From NCBI GenBank assembly GCA_002811645.1, contig PDIP01000038.1, positions 59,129-123,128 of the forward strand: 64,000 bases of DNA, read 5' to 3'. This stretch comes from Corallochytrium limacisporum. Taxonomy: Eukaryota; Opisthokonta. Below, in pieces: positions 53,501 to 61,090 of the stretch. The translations under genes were made by a program, and so were the position numbers. Positions within the stretch are counted from its first letter, which is position 1. The number at the start of each line of letters is the position of its first letter. The notes beneath the pieces were generated by a model. The model was not told where the DNA came from. It saw only the letters and a program-made list of their open reading frames with translations, and ran no database searches.

Positions 53501-56232
53501 GATGCACTACGCAGTATTTCCAACTGTGCGCGGACATTCTGGCCAATACGCATCAGATCATCAGCAAATGTGCGATAGGAAATAATGGCCGCGCTGAGTC
53601 TGCGACTGTGCTCTGTCACTGTCTTCAAGTTGTTCTCCCATTTGAGACTCATGCCATCACTGATCACGCTGCGCACAGACTTCTGTTCCGTCAACAGGAG
53701 TCGCCGCAAATCCAGGCGGAACAAATCGGGAGATTTGCTGTTCGGACCCATATCGAGAGCATCCAATTGAGCAGCAGTACTGCTGTACGCGTGAAGGCTC
53801 TCCTTCATGATTGTTGCCTGTGGAAGGATGAGTTTCATCTTTTCCGCAGCCTGCACGACAACAAAACTGATAGTGAAGCCGAGAGGAACCAGATATTTGT
53901 ACTCTTGATAAACGTTGACCCGTTCCCTATCCACATTAATTCCCAGGGAATATGAAGTCTCAGTACTTGCTCCCTTGCGACGACGGTGTTCCATCAATGA
54001 GTAGACGGGGCCCCTCAAAGAGAGGTCTTTCTGTTTCGCTGCTTTCAGCCAATCGTCAAAGAAAGCCTGGGGGTCCAGACGACTAAGCAGTAAGTCTGCC
54101 TGCTCATAGATGGCCTTGCCCTCGATATGATTCTCCCATCCCTCGCCGAGAACCATCCGCATACGGCGTTTGTAAAGTTCCACACGATTGCGCAGCTGGT
54201 TGGCCCAGATAATGGCACCAGCAATGCCTGGAATGTCACGCATTTCACTTGTTCTTGCAGCATCGCTGGTCGCATACTGCCTCTGGAACCGCTGCTGGAG
54301 CCGCTGTAAATCCTGTTGCGTGCGCTCGACGAGCATGGTCTGGTATCGCCGGACACTCTGGCGAATACGTGGCCGATCAAAAAGCATGCTAAAGCGATTG
54401 AAGGTTTCAAACATATCCTGGGAGCTCACTGCCGAATTCAGCAATCGCTGCAGAATTACAATGAGCTCTGCCTCCACAAGTCCTACTTGTTCATCGTAAC
54501 GAGCAAGAGCGTTGGCCCAGCTTTCAGAACCCGACTCTGTCAAGTCAAATTCTTGAGCTACTCGAGCCACATCCGCAAACGCATCGCTCAGGACTGCCCC
54601 TACCTCTTGACCTTTGTCTTTGCCGTGATTCTCCTCCTTAAGGTTGGCTGCTAGGGCTGAATTCTCGTCGTTTCCACCGACTTCGTCTGTGTTCAAATGT
54701 TCAAGTACCCTTTGAAGCTGTTGATGCCGGTCCTTGAATTGCGTGATTGACGTGACACGCTGCCGTAAAACCTCAGCTTCCTGACATAGCATATTGTTCA
54801 CGGTCGGTAACGTTCCGAGACGCATCGCAGCACCCTTGTCTACCGTTCCGGATTCCTTCAGCACCTTTGACAAAGCCAGAAGTTGAGTGCGAACATTCTT
54901 CATCAAAGATAAGAAGCCCACCAGAGCCTCGCTTGAGCTGTCGTTCACTGCACCTTTCTCAGAAGTAATGGCCAATACATTACTTCGACGCAAAATGTGT
55001 TGAGCTCTTTCAACAACGTCCCGGGTCAAGTTTCGAGTGAACAGAACACAGCGATCACTGGGATAGGAGGATCCACGCATCCTAGACTCAAGGTGTCCAA
55101 AACAAGCTTCTTCTGCCTCTCGCAGTGTATCCATGGTGTCAGCAGCCAACAGATTTTGGATAGGAAAATCTCTCATCACCGCTGCGTAATCCTTTACCTT
55201 GCCCAATGTCTCATCTAGGCGCCTTATTTCCTCTTGGAAGTTTGTTGAGGTCATGCGGCCTTTGAAGTTACCACTATCCGCCAGAAGATTCAACATCGCA
55301 CCCACAGCGGAGTTGGGACTGCTGATACGATCCTTTACGCTTTGCAAGGCAGTTTCCATTGTAGTCCAGAGCTGAATCTCCTGAATGGCAGTGCTAGTGG
55401 CCGGATCCCGATCATGGGATACTAACGTCCTGATCTCCTGCGCCCAGTCGCTTACTTGTCGGGCCAAAAGCTCTATTAGAGCATCGTCACTGTCATCCAG
55501 TCTGGTTGCTATATTGGTTTTCACTGCACTTGCATCAAATTCAATACCAGCAAGTCCTGCGAAACGACTGAGCAGCGTCGCAGACGGTTTGAGTGTAACA
55601 TGGGGCACCGACACCTCATCCTGCATGTGACTTAGCAGTAAATCAAGTTCCGCTAACCTTTTTCGCAGAGCCATCAGAGACTTCCGCGTGTTCTCATCAC
55701 TAGCGTCACCGCTATCCTTTCCACGAGTCTCGTCTTCCAGGGCGCCACTGACCGCCGGATGTCCATCAATATACGCGGTAAATAGAGGAGCAATAGCTCG
55801 ATGTAACGTCGCCTGCAAGCTGTTCAAAGGCCGGCCACCCGCGAACGTCATCACATCCACCTGTGGAGCGACACCGCCCATGTTGGCCAATAAACCCGAA
55901 GTATTGCGACGCACAAGAACAACTAGAAGGTCATTGCTGATCTGCCCAGCCCGCTTGGATTTGCCTACAATCGCACCGCTGATGTCATCGCTGAGGAACA
56001 AATTTGATTTGTTGTCATATCCGACAGCTAAAGCCCCTGTTGTCGGGTCGGTTGCGAAACTTTGGAGCCTGCGCTTGGACTCGTCCCGGCCAAGTAGTTC
56101 TGACACTGCGTCCTTGGGACACCCGAGCATATATGGTAGGCATCCGACCAAATACACCTCAACGTCAGCGGCCGTAGGAGCGGTCGCTGGAGTTGTGGCA
56201 CCTCCGTTCTGTTCCATATTGTACAATGTCAT
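41515..56232 (-). CDS. DYN1: cytoplasmic dynein 1 heavy chain
   Basis: The product is 4,905 aa, the motor subunit that walks to microtubule minus ends for nuclear positioning and organelle transport. An N-terminal tail (about 1-1350) is followed by the linker (about 1600-1850) and six AAA modules. P-loops are AAA1 'GPAGTGKT' (1977-1984, Lys1983), AAA2 'GPSGSGKST' (near 2266), AAA3 'GPPGSGKT' (near 2672) and AAA4 'GLSGSGKTT' (near 3041). Walker B motifs include 'CFDEFNRL' in AAA1 and 'LFCDEINLP' in AAA3. The stalk coiled coils and microtubule-binding domain lie at about 3300-3680, then AAA5, AAA6 and a C-terminal domain. The AAA1 segment 'NCDETFDFGSMGRIL' identifies dynein 1 rather than axonemal or IFT dynein. 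It is somewhat longer than most (about 4,300-4,650) and has an acidic Ala/Asp insert near 4560-4600. The ATG at 56232 precedes recognisable tail sequence. No intron was needed. Confidence 0.98.
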   Translation of the reverse strand: MTLYNMEQNGGATTPATAPTAADVEVYLVGCLPYMLGCPKDAVSELLGRDESKRRLQSFATDPTTGALAVGYDNKSNLFLSDDISGAIVGKSKRAGQISNDLLVVLVRRNTSGLLANMGGVAPQVDVMTFAGGRPLNSLQATLHRAIAPLFTAYIDGHPAVSGALEDETRGKDSGDASDENTRKSLMALRKRLAELDLLLSHMQDEVSVPHVTLKPSATLLSRFAGLAGIEFDASAVKTNIATRLDDSDDALIELLARQVSDWAQEIRTLVSHDRDPATSTAIQEIQLWTTMETALQSVKDRISSPNSAVGAMLNLLADSGNFKGRMTSTNFQEEIRRLDETLGKVKDYAAVMRDFPIQNLLAADTMDTLREAEEACFGHLESRMRGSSYPSDRCVLFTRNLTRDVVERAQHILRRSNVLAITSEKGAVNDSSSEALVGFLSLMKNVRTQLLALSKVLKESGTVDKGAAMRLGTLPTVNNMLCQEAEVLRQRVTSITQFKDRHQQLQRVLEHLNTDEVGGNDENSALAANLKEENHGKDKGQEVGAVLSDAFADVARVAQEFDLTESGSESWANALARYDEQVGLVEAELIVILQRLLNSAVSSQDMFETFNRFSMLFDRPRIRQSVRRYQTMLVERTQQDLQRLQQRFQRQYATSDAARTSEMRDIPGIAGAIIWANQLRNRVELYKRRMRMVLGEGWENHIEGKAIYEQADLLLSRLDPQAFFDDWLKAAKQKDLSLRGPVYSLMEHRRRKGASTETSYSLGINVDRERVNVYQEYKYLVPLGFTISFVVVQAAEKMKLILPQATIMKESLHAYSSTAAQLDALDMGPNSKSPDLFRLDLRRLLLTEQKSVRSVISDGMSLKWENNLKTVTEHSRRLSAAIISYRTFADDLMRIGQNVRAQLEILRSASFTEGPTVMKDCLRVLQEDVVNFLALRITGHGSQNMKVWTHRLDMAIEKILAHHVVSLLNWWGAAIREEQTSQEGDSGEVKITGGEQFLDPLRVSLRIKGNQISCEPPAGQVRSHGYELLNDAVTSIVSLPRLTYRDARFGQDMNVKSTDYVSLLESDLSLDALPQTPQTPNDEIEPEIQKPRSVKKAMALCVSIIERQSQKVEAYIKQWFNYQSLWIVDMDAVESHVLGDIRKWYRLVKDMVSVKQSMGSSQTLQSFGPLSVVDYGALLSKMTEQYAHWQTDLVHRFADRLQEAMASLREDINGTRTQLERLKFLGQTGDTASAIEMVNLVRQCRHNQTRNMDLIEVFGKGEKFLMSRALQSETKFTLASNWLYADNLLSEWQTYQSILQRRENAIQDGMAELKERILEEDKRLSESSTIIVREWAAGRPLSGFQFKSDQALSAILVFESKLAKVHKEEQHLLQAKESLDLATFSAESKTTVIDAAMDELRNLQNVWEHLNVVDAEYDDYGEQQWSAVIPRKTKEILDRLIEKLRGMPPEVLQYAAWEHRLQQYNDRLKMCPTLFSLKSDAFKERHWRQLLRSINSKASISELTMAGVLDIVANAQHEELVKNLISTAQGEMALEQYLIDVREFWFNYELTLVGYKQRTKLISGWDELFEKANEHISALQSMKHSPYFKIFEEEAKTWIDKLEKVVVVFDSWIDVQRMWVYLDGIFGAVSSEIRSLLPSESNKFSNISSEYLQLMKQVTRKARVLDIVAIDNLHATLTRLLDLIHKIQKALGNYLERERSRCSRFYFVGDEDLLEIVGNGSSDITKIQRHFRKMYAGIHSLTYDANARAILGMESREGEKVAFSDPIALDRHPAIHQWLGKVEEQMCQTLASLLGKAVTTLNDVVSNANEELEQWLESYPAQVINIAFQVRWTDLVEAALEAGGGARLEQTLADIDDMLDWFAKAVLSDQATILRKKMEQIITELVHERQVIRHLINCQVTDAQDFEWLCQMRFYWDPSASGVTESLIIRIADASFKYGFEYLGVAEKLVQTPLTDRCYLTLTQALHAKLGGSPFGPAGTGKTESVKALGAQFGKFVVVFNCDETFDFGSMGRILTGLCRVGAWGCFDEFNRLEERILSAVSQQIQNIQLGLQSGSLKADLMGKDLALNEQVAIFVTMNPGYAGRSHLPDNLKKLFRSIAMTVPDVRLISEVMLFSLGFQSAEALARKVVPFFQMCKEQLSAQPHYDFGLRALKSVLGTAGALKRQVVDSGQHQDKEPALYERKILMQSVVETVMPKAVPQDRPLLESLVEDVFPDVELMSQEAEDLDKALATYCSEHGLQYTNNWRDKVLQVYRIQSISHGIMLVGPSGSGKSTALRGLAKTMFDIDGVDTVLHTIDPKAITKADLYGFMDNTTREWTDGIFTSILRRILDNVRGELNKRQWIIFDGDVDPEWVENLNSVLDDNKLLTLPNGERIGIPPNVRIIFETQDLKYATLATVSRCGMIWFSEDVVSLSMLFQRYLSSVLSVDFLDSDGTLSTAVLRNVQETAARFLGPRLGLSASKVEKLIERSAHEDHDSLEATEIHALECDTPVPEETGLLQIVLDTAECLNHIMSYTPQRAINSLCALLSRGIHKIHAYNVSHPDFPLEENQTEDFLNKWLLHSLVWAFAGDCPFKDRQVLSDALAKSTTAELPPMMSGSEDSDGTEATMLIDYDVAVTGEWVPWRASIAQIEIETHRVGAPDVVVPTVDTVRHEALLMTWLEERHPMVLCGPPGSGKTMSLLNSLRCIPNVDVTTLNFSSSTSPELILKNLVQHCRTTRTPSGTVMSPRNPGRWLVLFCDEINLPATDEYGTQRALTFLRQMIELGGFWLPTGGLRGVGKAGGSGDGDIQKDVGGSGSGPQFIKLDRVQFIGACNPPTDPGRKPLPERFLRHVPVIFVDYPQKTSLQQIYGTFNRAIMRLQPSLRGYAMPLTDAQIDLYTRCQRKYTQDMQAHYVYSPREMTRWCKGIYMTLKDTEYLTLEDLVRIWAHEALRLFQDRLVDEKERLALSEMIQGIVLHHFPNVDGEQALKPPILYSDWLSRQYSSVDREELRDYVKARLRTFYEEELDVPLVLFDDVFDQVLRIDRVLKQKQGHALLIGLSGSGKTTLTRFTAWLDGLNTVSLKVHGRYRAQDFDDDLRNVLRRCAVQGERICLIIDEGNILDSSFLERINTLLANGEIPGLFDGDEYQQLISQMRDAARRQDMSADTEEECYAFFMDRIMTNLHVVFTMNPPTGEGGLRDRASASPALFNRCVVDWFGDWSQQALNQVAYEFTMKLDLDRRDYSPPTSFNFHVHDSTWKRPSGDEDASNGFDFRTVVVNTLVYMHHSMVGIMRRLQRQRGTSTVITPRHYLDMVNHFNHLFQMKRSDLEDQQRHLNTGLRKLQQTLEQVTVMQESLAVKRHELQQKQHEANEKLQQMLGDQQAAERQRDEAVRVSAIVEEKSRIANERRAQVTEELAGVEPAVQDAKEAVQGIKKTQLNEIRALTNPPPMVKLALESVVTLLGEKQKDWKSIRSAIARENFTSSILNFDTDRVTEDLRKQMMKEFLDNPDYSYEKINKASRACGPLAKWVIAQVEYSEMLLKVGPLRKELKAADEEVAESDEKLKALQAKLEELETSIAAYKEEYAVLISQAESLKQELNTVETKVQRSLQILESLQSEQERWTTESSSFDAAMSTIAGDALLAAGFATYGGYLDQHYREGIVQMWRLHFLNAGIPMSDTFSFAGMLSTADQQLYWHQECGLPNDALCRENAVLLLQQRAGGLGYTVAGNTSSGGHSATARYPLIIDPSDQALRFLENYYNQSGSASPSRGGVASGQPQQRLIKTSFLDASFRKNLESALRFGNALLVQDAEYYDPILNPVLNREVRRALGRVFMPVADGEVDFSPSFQLYLSTRDPTAKFGPDLCSRVTFVNFTVTPSSLQNQCLDRVLQAERPDLEQKRRDQMRLQGEFQVRLRRLEKQLLDALSESDTASSILDDDAVLSHLETLKSEAQEVGHRMTESSVTMREIDRVSNGYTPLASVAANLYFALDRMAQVHYLYHFSLDAFLEVYDNVVVANSALDGVKGHDQRLRIMEKTLPQAVVKNFTPAMKQHDRTAFALQLCGLVLENMNRKLTAYSGRERDSEDEQEDYMALVQAGLDTLMRCVNHGGATALLRGQRDAIDDVSETIGTITRVLEEMVQTAQTQGLASVFTSETIEHVQANAVSWRSFYATFVAEDEVPRCWREPAPPAITANLSAGDLTGLRDELHAHTQQLFGLVVVQSVRPDRFLTATQRFIDTVLGSGTTEMLDSEPDLADLRSGTVSPVVLACAPGYDASNKLIDAAAKLGKKCLSIALGSSEATTAADQAIAQAARSGHWVLLRNVHLAPQWLQSYAKRLQTIQAKDGFRVILTAEISPKLPPKLLRQSRLFTFEAPPGLRSQLLHCLATVDASAMDANPRERARLYFMVCWLHVNVLERLRYAPLGWSQMYEFGDADLAMALKTVDEWLSLTTGGAGTNLSPDRIPWQALRALLRESVYGGRLDNEFDQQVLNGLLEDLFHPGCYRLDFVLASGGPEGRDLTTPEGKTHAEFLAWARGLPSRNSPAWLGLPAHAETRLRIEDGGAILRKVQFLTSLADDETAPFGDEDEEEIAVTAAADGADDADAEAYHLDAAHAKQERFYVPARFRILRGDVQIWRAVITEAQGPTEPLSRSPARIADPIFRSLDREVSQAVALQSTVLNDLEVLDRALNARAKLDNRLREYCVLLSAGRVPAAWTAPYRIPADLSPRAWAQNLAARLQQHRAIADTATVLPEGGRIGAIGTHFAQNLPLDLGLLFVPEGYVSAMQQHATRANGWSLEDVAVSGLVSEAVDGAELDACQAVNCNFAFIVNGLTLEGATWDNARGGVADSVSLQNELPPVTLHWTVGAVGESHTKRVSFPMYLDSHRKHLICTLPLMLDTQHLPLAKVRSRGVAIIASRDHV

Positions 56233-56854
56233 GCTTTCCTATTTGCACATCATATTCCTCTTGCTGATCGTACACAACACAAAGAGAAGAGATGCCAACT
56301 TAGTCAAATGTGTACTGCACACTGCGATAGGGGCGGCGCGTCCTCATTCAAAAGTACCTGATCTTGTCGGTTTGTGTAAGATTTTACATGGAAGAGAAGA
56401 CTGTAAACTCTTGTCATCTTCATGATCTTGCACCATTCCATTCAGCAAACAGCGTTCATGTTTCCTGGTTTACGCGCTTGGGGTGTACGCTGTGATGTTG
56501 TCTAGTACTATCCCCACGCGATTGCTGGGTACTCTGCCCAGCGACCCGAAAAGCCAAAACAACGGTCCCAGCGTCCGAGGTCCCGGGGCCTGAAAACTCG
56601 GGAGTCAAGAGGGTCTCACCCTGAGGGTCATCGTCGAACAAAATTTGGCGCGAGAATTTCGAAAGCTTGAAAATAGGCCCCAGGAAAATTCGGGGTTCTA
56701 CATTTTTCACTTCTTACCAAAAGGAGGAGGAGGGGGGCTTCAGCGGGGGCGGCAAGTTCACGTCGCAAGCAACATATTGCCACTGTATTTCTACGAGTCG
56801 TTAGGCTTGTACGTATGATGATAATAGAGTAAAACATTTATGAACTGAGAATAT
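56233..56854. other. intergenic: adenylate cyclase 3' flank and dynein promoter
   Basis: The two genes are in tandem on the minus strand, so this 622-bp spacer holds the cyclase terminator side and the dynein 5' region. An 84-codon frame at 56456-56710 (-) begins just inside the cyclase 3' side and has no motif. Nothing else is supported. Confidence 0.5.
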
Positions 56855-59800
56855 TTACATTTCAGCAGTATCCAGCTGCTTTTGGATCTCTTCAGCGCTA
56901 ACATAAGGCGCTGCATTCGTCAAAAACGAAATGCGTCCCTTCAGACTTTCAGGTAGTACCTGGAAAATGATCTCCGGTTCGTCGATGCCCTTCATTTTGT
57001 AGGCACCCAGCAGACTAATGGTGATGTTCTCCAATTTCTCGGCCGGCAACACGTCCTGAATCTCTTGCAGTGTGCGGCGGCTGAGCACGACCTGACCTCC
57101 GTCGGCAACGCCAGAAATACGCGCACTCCGGTTAACCATAGGACCGTAGTAATCCATTCGGCCTGTTGTCGGATCCCGTTCGCAGTCAGGACGCCCAGAG
57201 TGGATGCCCATGCGCACCAACAGACCGTTGATCACCTTGTTACCCTTATCATCGCTCTTGTTGCACTCCTCTAGGTTGAGCAGAGCCTGCGGCCATGCCA
57301 TTTCCATGAGATGCCGTTGGCAGTCCATGCACCATAGAAGTGCATTAACGGGGGAGCTAAAGGCCACCATAAATGCATCACCCTCGGTCTTGACTTCGTA
57401 GCCATGTCGGTACAATAGAATCTTGCGCATAAGCTCGTGGTGCATGCGAACTGCAGATCGCATGGCTGTCTCTTGGGTTTCCCAAAGCAAGGTGGAGTTC
57501 TTAATATCGGTGAAAACCAGTGTGACGTCTCCAGTAGGAGGTTCCACATTGGCGCCCGTCAGAATTGCCTTCTCAAGGGCCTCCGGGCCCTCCTTTATTT
57601 CCAGCAGACTCCACACTTTACGCATTTCCTGAACGCTGGACATGCTGATTTGGCCCTTCTTGGTCCTTGCCGTGACCTTTGGGGGATAAATGACAGTAAC
57701 GGCAATGTTGCCCTTGCCTTTGTATAACATGACGTAATCCCGGATCTTGCGGCTGGCAGCGTGGGGATTGGGTGCACTGCGGACCATGCAGCACACCATT
57801 TTCGGGGTCACCACCTCCCAAACAGCACTGTTGGCAATGATGATTACCTCATCGCTATTGTTCAAGGTCACGGTGGATGAGGTGCCTTTGGCACTTATGT
57901 AGGGTTTAGAGAACAACCCTAGAGCCCGTGAGAGCGGGCCACGGTCATCACCGGGACTCTCTGGAGGCTCTGCCCCAAAGCAACCCAACCTCTTTCGTTC
58001 TTTAGGTGTGGTTGTGGTGTGGTCTTGGGTCAACACGACGGGCTGTCCTGCACGGCAGAGGACTACCTTTGCGGTGCCCAAATTACAGACGTGCAGCTTG
58101 TTCCTGTGAATGTAGACGCCAGCTGCCATGGCACCGCACCGATAGGACGCCTGGTCCAGTCCCGCAATCTGCCTATTGATGGCCAGGAACGTACTGACGA
58201 GAGTATGTGCAGGGTCATCCTGGTTACGGTCGACCTCGTTCATAAATACCTTATGGAAAATACCGGCGGCCTTGGCAGCACACGCATCGCCGTTGATACC
58301 CTCAAAAAGAACATATGCAGCATCACAGGGAGCAGTCGGGAGGGCTTCGAGAACCACCGGTCGCGCGCAGATCAGTTCCGGCACTGCAGACAAAAGTGTG
58401 GTCCCCGAACGACCTGAATAGGCGGGCATTTCCTCCGTAAATTCCTCCTGAACTTCCTCCTGTATCACGGTCAAGGCTGGTAATTCCTCTTCCCCTCCGC
58501 AGGGGACAGATGTGACCGTACCACATGGTGGAATCACTTGCATTGTATCCGGATAGATTATTGGCTTTCCCAGATGTACATTGCCGCTCAAATCAATAAT
58601 CCGAAGGGTGGGCGACTCCTGCCAGCAGTAGGCGCCTAAAGCGGAATCCAAGTACTCGGGGGCAATCTTCGGTGATCCCTTCGGCAATGCGATCTGGATT
58701 TGGCGCTGGTGACGAGTGGAAAAGACGTTGTTCGCCACATCGAGGATCTGCAAACGATTCAAACCTTCCATCTCTCGTGGAAGCGACATCAAATGATTGT
58801 CACCAACAAAGAAGGCTTCCAGGCGTTGTAAGTGAAGGATATCTGAAGAAATGTCTGCGAGGTTGCATCCAGCACACCAGAAACGCTGCAGATTGGTTAG
58901 ATGCATCAATGGACCAATGTCGTTTACAGCATTGTTGCTGATGTTAAGACACCTCAGAGACCGAATCCTGCCAATTGTATACAGTGCCTCTGGAGACAGG
59001 CGGTTATCACCCAGGTAAAGTTCCTCGAGAAAACAGTTTCCAAAATCGCCCTCAGAATAGTCTTGACTGTCAGGGGATTCGGATGGCGTATTTTTACTCT
59101 GCTCCTGGCTGCGACAGCGAACTGGCTTGACCCGCCTCTTCATTCTCCTGTACAGGAACTTTGATGGAGACGAAGAGCGTCTGAACTTCTTGCGCTCAGT
59201 GGATTGATCCGTCTCAGTGATGCTGTGCTCTGGCACACTCGGCAAACCACTACGGTCACCATGCTTGGCCAGTTGTGGTACGGATTGGATATAATTTGAA
59301 CCAGCCTGTAGCACCCGCAGAGAGGCCATGCGGAAAATGTCATCGGGCAGGCAGGTCAGGAAGTTCATCTGCACGTTGAGCACCCGGAGGGCGGACATTC
59401 TTGCAATGTCGATTGGAAGAGAGAATAGGTTATTGCGAGCGGCACTAAACCATTGAAGCGAATCCAATTGGCAAATATCCTTTGGCAGGGAGTTGAGTTG
59501 ATTGTGTTCTACGTTCAACATTTGTAGAGCATACAAGTTTCCAATTTCAGCTGGCAAGGTCAGCAAGTTGTTGCGACTGATGTCTAACACTGTCAGATTG
59601 GCCCAATTTTGATACTCGTCGATGCTCAGCGATGTGATATTGTTTCGTCCTATCGTAATCTCGTACGCAGTTGACGGTCCCAACTCATAGGAGCCGATTG
59701 CGTTCTCCTGGAAGCTAACCATTTCCAGTCCATGAGTATGATTTACTTGCGGCAAGCGATCCACTCGATTCTTGGCGATCGTGAGAATCTTAAGCGAGGG

Positions 59801-61090
59801 TTGCTCCAAGATGTCATGCGGAAGATGCTCAATAACATTTCGGCTGAGATCTAGGTATTCCAGGTTTGGAAGTTTCTTACCCAACCCGGGTTCGGCGTTC
59901 TCAATGAAGTTTGCTGACAGATTGACATGCCGCAATTGCTTCAGACCCAAGACTTGCTGTGGAATTTGCACGAATTTGTTTTGGCTCAGATCAAGTGTAG
60001 TCAAGGACTGCAGCGAGGTAAAACTGGCAGGTAACTCTTTTAGACGATTTTCACTAAGGTCCAGATGCACCAAATTCTCCAAAATGGATAGCCACTGGCT
60101 AGGAACACTGTAGAGGAGATTTGCACGAGCGAGTAAGACGCCTACTTCCGCAACTTCCTGGAGGAATTGGGCTTTGAATGCCTTATCCTTCAGTGCCTGT
60201 CCCAGGAACAACCCTGAAAGGTCCAATAGTTTCAATTGCGAGCCCCTGGATGAATTACTTCCGTTGGCGTAGATGTTCGGATTCTCGACCATGACGTGGG
60301 CCGGAATCTTACCATTTTCAACCATAGCTAACGCGGGAGTGACTGTGTCGCTGGCCTGTGCCCGCTTGGCGAGCACAAACTGAAAGAATTTGTTGTACTC
60401 GTTACCCTTTTGAATACTCACGTTGTCCTCCTCTGTATAGCCCATGTCGGCCAACCATTCAATCTGCAGTGCCAAAGGATTCTCTTCTTCTTCAAGCAGA
60501 CGCTCCACGCCGTAGCGCCTGACCCAAAGATTGTACTCATCCCACTCCTTTGAATCCAACTTGAACTTCTTGCATGCGCGCCCAACAACATCGGCGGTCA
60601 GCATGGTTAAATCGACCTCAATGGTCTTGAAGCTTGCAAATGACTCACTTCGAAGGTAAATCCGCATAGTGCTCTTCTGCTGCAAGAAGCGGAACGCGAG
60701 ATCGTCAACAGTTGAACTCCCACATCTCTCTGCTACTCCATTCTTCTCCAGTTTCCTGCGAAGGTACAGTACATTCCGAGGTTGTCGCAGACCCAGCTGC
60801 GTGTCCCGTGTCATACTGAAGGGATTCGGGATTTCTGAGACGTTACCGGAGCGCATCCATCGGGATTGGTCGTCGTCTGTGTCCTTTGTGTTTGTGGTTG
60901 TTGCTGAATCGCGTTGATAAGACTTTAGCTCTTCATACCTCATGCTGACACTATGTTTCACCAGGTGCAAGGCACCCAACTGCCCGACTTGCATGCTGCT
61001 TCCATTCCTCAGACATGCGTACCAGCTCAGCCGCCTCAGAATCAAGGAGTCCGTGACCTCGTCGGTCTGACTGGCTTCGAGGGGAACCAT
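56855..61090 (-). CDS. fungal adenylate cyclase (RA-LRR-PP2C-CYCc)
   Basis: The 1,411-aa product makes cAMP from ATP at the membrane-associated Ras/G-protein complex and drives PKA signalling. Domains in order are a Ras-association domain (about 140-245, 'MRIYLRSESFASFKTIEVDL'), leucine-rich repeats (about 325-800, many 'LxxLxxLxLxxN' units, broken by a basic/Ser insert near 625-670), a PP2C-like domain (about 890-1150), and a class III cyclase domain (about 1190-1370). The cyclase domain has 'LVFTDIKNSTLLWE' with the first metal Asp, 'VKTEGDAFMVAF', and 'GPMVNRSARISG' at the dimer/ribose region. The PP2C part reads 'VLFEGINGD' where active PP2C has 'FDGHGG', so it is probably inactive. It is shorter at the N-terminus than yeast or S. 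pombe proteins, which carry long disordered leaders. An in-frame TAG lies five codons before the ATG at 61090, so any extension must come from another exon. Confidence 0.95.
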   Translation of the reverse strand: MVPLEASQTDEVTDSLILRRLSWYACLRNGSSMQVGQLGALHLVKHSVSMRYEELKSYQRDSATTTNTKDTDDDQSRWMRSGNVSEIPNPFSMTRDTQLGLRQPRNVLYLRRKLEKNGVAERCGSSTVDDLAFRFLQQKSTMRIYLRSESFASFKTIEVDLTMLTADVVGRACKKFKLDSKEWDEYNLWVRRYGVERLLEEEENPLALQIEWLADMGYTEEDNVSIQKGNEYNKFFQFVLAKRAQASDTVTPALAMVENGKIPAHVMVENPNIYANGSNSSRGSQLKLLDLSGLFLGQALKDKAFKAQFLQEVAEVGVLLARANLLYSVPSQWLSILENLVHLDLSENRLKELPASFTSLQSLTTLDLSQNKFVQIPQQVLGLKQLRHVNLSANFIENAEPGLGKKLPNLEYLDLSRNVIEHLPHDILEQPSLKILTIAKNRVDRLPQVNHTHGLEMVSFQENAIGSYELGPSTAYEITIGRNNITSLSIDEYQNWANLTVLDISRNNLLTLPAEIGNLYALQMLNVEHNQLNSLPKDICQLDSLQWFSAARNNLFSLPIDIARMSALRVLNVQMNFLTCLPDDIFRMASLRVLQAGSNYIQSVPQLAKHGDRSGLPSVPEHSITETDQSTERKKFRRSSSPSKFLYRRMKRRVKPVRCRSQEQSKNTPSESPDSQDYSEGDFGNCFLEELYLGDNRLSPEALYTIGRIRSLRCLNISNNAVNDIGPLMHLTNLQRFWCAGCNLADISSDILHLQRLEAFFVGDNHLMSLPREMEGLNRLQILDVANNVFSTRHQRQIQIALPKGSPKIAPEYLDSALGAYCWQESPTLRIIDLSGNVHLGKPIIYPDTMQVIPPCGTVTSVPCGGEEELPALTVIQEEVQEEFTEEMPAYSGRSGTTLLSAVPELICARPVVLEALPTAPCDAAYVLFEGINGDACAAKAAGIFHKVFMNEVDRNQDDPAHTLVSTFLAINRQIAGLDQASYRCGAMAAGVYIHRNKLHVCNLGTAKVVLCRAGQPVVLTQDHTTTTPKERKRLGCFGAEPPESPGDDRGPLSRALGLFSKPYISAKGTSSTVTLNNSDEVIIIANSAVWEVVTPKMVCCMVRSAPNPHAASRKIRDYVMLYKGKGNIAVTVIYPPKVTARTKKGQISMSSVQEMRKVWSLLEIKEGPEALEKAILTGANVEPPTGDVTLVFTDIKNSTLLWETQETAMRSAVRMHHELMRKILLYRHGYEVKTEGDAFMVAFSSPVNALLWCMDCQRHLMEMAWPQALLNLEECNKSDDKGNKVINGLLVRMGIHSGRPDCERDPTTGRMDYYGPMVNRSARISGVADGGQVVLSRRTLQEIQDVLPAEKLENITISLLGAYKMKGIDEPEIIFQVLPESLKGRISFLTNAAPYVSAEEIQKQLDTAEM

